Shown here: positions 62,891-64,000 of the stretch, piece by piece | Layout of the letters: every line of letters starts with the position of its first letter | Position numbering within the stretch: position 1 is the first letter of the stretch | Source of the DNA: Solimicrobium sp043758755 | GTDB taxonomy: Bacteria > Pseudomonadota > Gammaproteobacteria > Burkholderiales > Burkholderiaceae_D | Length of the DNA stretch: 64,000 nucleotides | Assembly (NCBI GenBank): GCA_043758755.1 | Contig: JAYVMW010000018.1 | Location: forward strand, 31,511 to 95,510 | Direction: 5' to 3' | Made by a program: the position numbers and the translations under genes | The notes under the pieces: generated by a model | Told to the model about the DNA's origin: nothing | The model's database searches: none | What the model saw: only the letters and a program-made list of their open reading frames with translations

Positions 62891-63475
62891 ATGCCATTTA
62901 ATATTCCGATTTTATTAACCTGGTTGCGGGTAGCGCTGATTCCGCTGGTGGTAGGCGTTTTTTATGTGCCTACAACCTGGCTGTCACCTTTCGATCAGGG
63001 CGTGGCCTCCACCATCGTATTTATCGTAGCAGCCGTTACCGACTGGTTTGACGGCTTTCTGGCCCGGCGCTGGAATCAGACTTCCGCGTTCGGTGCCTTC
63101 CTCGATCCGGTTGCAGACAAGTTGATGGTAGCCGGCGCGCTGCTGGTGCTGGTGCAGTTGGACCGCGTCAATGCGATGGTAGCGTTTGTGATTATCGGAC
63201 GTGAAATTGCCATATCGGCGCTGCGCGAATGGATGGCGCAGATCGGCGCATCCAAATCGGTGGCGGTCAGTTCACTGGGCAAAATCAAAACCACTGCGCA
63301 GATGATGGCGATCCCCATGCTGCTGTTTCATGGCCGTCTGTTTGATCTGGTCGATACGGTTTACTGGGGTAATCTGTTCATGGCGGTTGCCGTGGTATTG
63401 ACCGTATGGTCGATGTTTTATTATTTAAAACTGGCCTGGCCTTTGATCAAGGAGCATTCAGGCAAATTGCCCTGA
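62891..63475 (+). CDS. pgsA: CDP-diacylglycerol-glycerol-3-phosphate 3-phosphatidyltransferase
   Basis: A 194-residue inner-membrane CDP-alcohol phosphatidyltransferase, first committed step of phosphatidylglycerol synthesis. The signature D-G-x2-A-R-x8-G-x3-D-x3-D is seen as DGFLARRW followed by GAFLDPVADK. Four or more hydrophobic segments span the protein. It follows uvrC, an arrangement shared with many beta- and gammaproteobacteria, and precedes the tRNA block. Confidence 0.95.
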   Translation: MPFNIPILLTWLRVALIPLVVGVFYVPTTWLSPFDQGVASTIVFIVAAVTDWFDGFLARRWNQTSAFGAFLDPVADKLMVAGALLVLVQLDRVNAMVAFVIIGREIAISALREWMAQIGASKSVAVSSLGKIKTTAQMMAIPMLLFHGRLFDLVDTVYWGNLFMAVAVVLTVWSMFYYLKLAWPLIKEHSGKLP

Positions 63476-63531
63476 ATGATAAATAGGCAATACGAATTGT
63501 GAGATTCATTCGATTCTTTTCCAAAAAGAGC

Positions 63532-63560
63532 TAGACAGGAAAAGGTTCTTTGGTTAGAAT
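63532..63560 (+). promoter_or_regulatory. Sigma-70 promoter for tRNA-Gly
   Basis: TAGACA (63532-63537), 17-base spacer, TAGAAT (63555-63560), followed by a GC-rich CTCGCTCTCG discriminator as usual for stable RNA genes. Confidence 0.65.
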
Positions 63561-63631
63561 CTCGCTCTCGTTCTTTTGTTGAATTCAAGAAATTTGAAGG
63601 GCAAAAAAAGAACGGTTGGTGTAGCAAAAAT

Positions 63632-63707
63632 GCGGGAATAGCTCAGTTGGTAGAGCGCAACCTTGCCAAGGTTGAGGTCGAGAGTTCGAGACTCTTTTCC
63701 CGCTCCA
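63632..63707 (+). tRNA. tRNA-Gly (anticodon GCC)
   Basis: 76 bases including encoded CCA. Acceptor stem GCGGGAA / TTCCCGC, anticodon loop TTGCCAA, T-loop TTCGAGA. A terminator follows at 63721. Confidence 0.97.
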
Positions 63708-63720
63708 GTTTAAACAGACA

Positions 63721-63746
63721 AGGAAGCACGCTGGCTTCCTTTTTTG
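63721..63746 (+). terminator. Terminator between tRNA-Gly and tRNA-Cys
   Basis: AAGGAAGC (63721-63728), ACGCTG loop, GCTTCCTT (63735-63742), with T bases to 63746. Confidence 0.8.
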
Positions 63747-63803
63747 TTGGTACTGTAAAGTGATACCTGATATTCGGATATCCGTTACAATGGCCACCCC
63801 AAA

Positions 63804-63877
63804 GGCGGGATAGCAAAGAGGTTATGCAGCGGCCTGCAAAGCCGTTTAGATCGGTTCAATTCCGATTCCCGCCTCCA
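63804..63877 (+). tRNA. tRNA-Cys (anticodon GCA)
   Basis: 74 bases with encoded CCA. Acceptor GGCGGGA / TCCCGCC, anticodon GCA, T-loop TTCAATT. A -10-like TACAAT at 63786-63791 precedes it. Confidence 0.96.
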
Positions 63878-63930
63878 GAACAAAAGATGGCAACCATCTA
63901 CAAAGTCTATGCAGCAATGCGTGGAAACGT

Positions 63931-64000
63931 GCCCGAGTGGTGAAATTGGTAGACACATCGGACTTAAAATCCGCCGCTTTCGTGAATAACGGGCGTGCCG
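63931..64000 (+). tRNA. tRNA-Leu (anticodon TAA), partial
   Basis: The gene is cut by the right edge. GCCCGAG acceptor strand, D-arm, anticodon TAA in CTTAAAA and a long variable arm typical of leucine tRNA are present; the T-arm and 3' end lie outside. Confidence 0.95.

Overview
The window is a contiguous stretch of a betaproteobacterial chromosome. The order lepA-lepB-DUF4845-rnc-era-recO-pdxJ, the uvrC-pgsA-tRNA(Gly)-tRNA(Cys)-tRNA(Leu) block, glnA-DUF4124-ntrB-ntrC, and flhDC followed by motAB and a full che operon all point to Burkholderiales. From memory of gene order an Oxalobacteraceae-like organism fits best, but the family is not proven here. Coding density is high. There is no prophage, insertion sequence with a transposase, or CRISPR array.

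Layout. 1-4543: end of glnA, a DUF4124 protein, the NtrB/NtrC nitrogen two-component system and an HDOD protein. 4923-11769: an AT-richer surface-glycan cluster with a WecD-WecE-WzxE triplet (dTDP-Fuc4NAc synthesis and flipping), two glycosyltransferases, a sugar-nucleotide SDR and a PglC-type initiating phosphosugar transferase. 11837-16675: DNA-metabolism genes dnaX, ybaB, recR and dnaQ, with a class III CoA-transferase between recR and dnaQ. 17141-29768: motility and chemotaxis, with flhDC, a membrane-anchored methyltransferase, motAB, a compact CheZ-like protein, cheY, cheA, cheW, cheR, cheD, cheB, a second cheY, cheZ and a degenerate EAL-HDOD protein.

29846-41798 is an accessory stretch. 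It holds a secreted M28 peptidase, a GSGD-repeat DUF2807 protein, an MCP, a periplasmic binding protein, an aminotransferase-thioesterase-acuI operon with a divergent LysR regulator, and a 563-residue protein I cannot place. 41984-52586 returns to housekeeping genes (esterase, mog-like, yjgA, pmbA, yfcG, serB, mfd, ispD, ispF). aceA follows behind a perfect operator-like palindrome, then the lepA-to-pgsA block and three tRNA genes, the last cut by the window end.

The most interesting signals are: (i) a second, compact CheZ-like protein with the catalytic D-x-x-x-Q signature beside the first cheY; (ii) a 9-A slippery run in dnaX where both alternative frames stop at once, followed by a strong hairpin; (iii) tandem sigma-28-like promoter repeats and a small upstream reading frame ahead of flhD; (iv) two extended palindromic elements of about 165 bp downstream of flhC and ispF; (v) the unplaced 563-residue protein with several dyads upstream; (vi) an enterobacterial-type wecD-wecE-wzxE triplet without the rest of that pathway.
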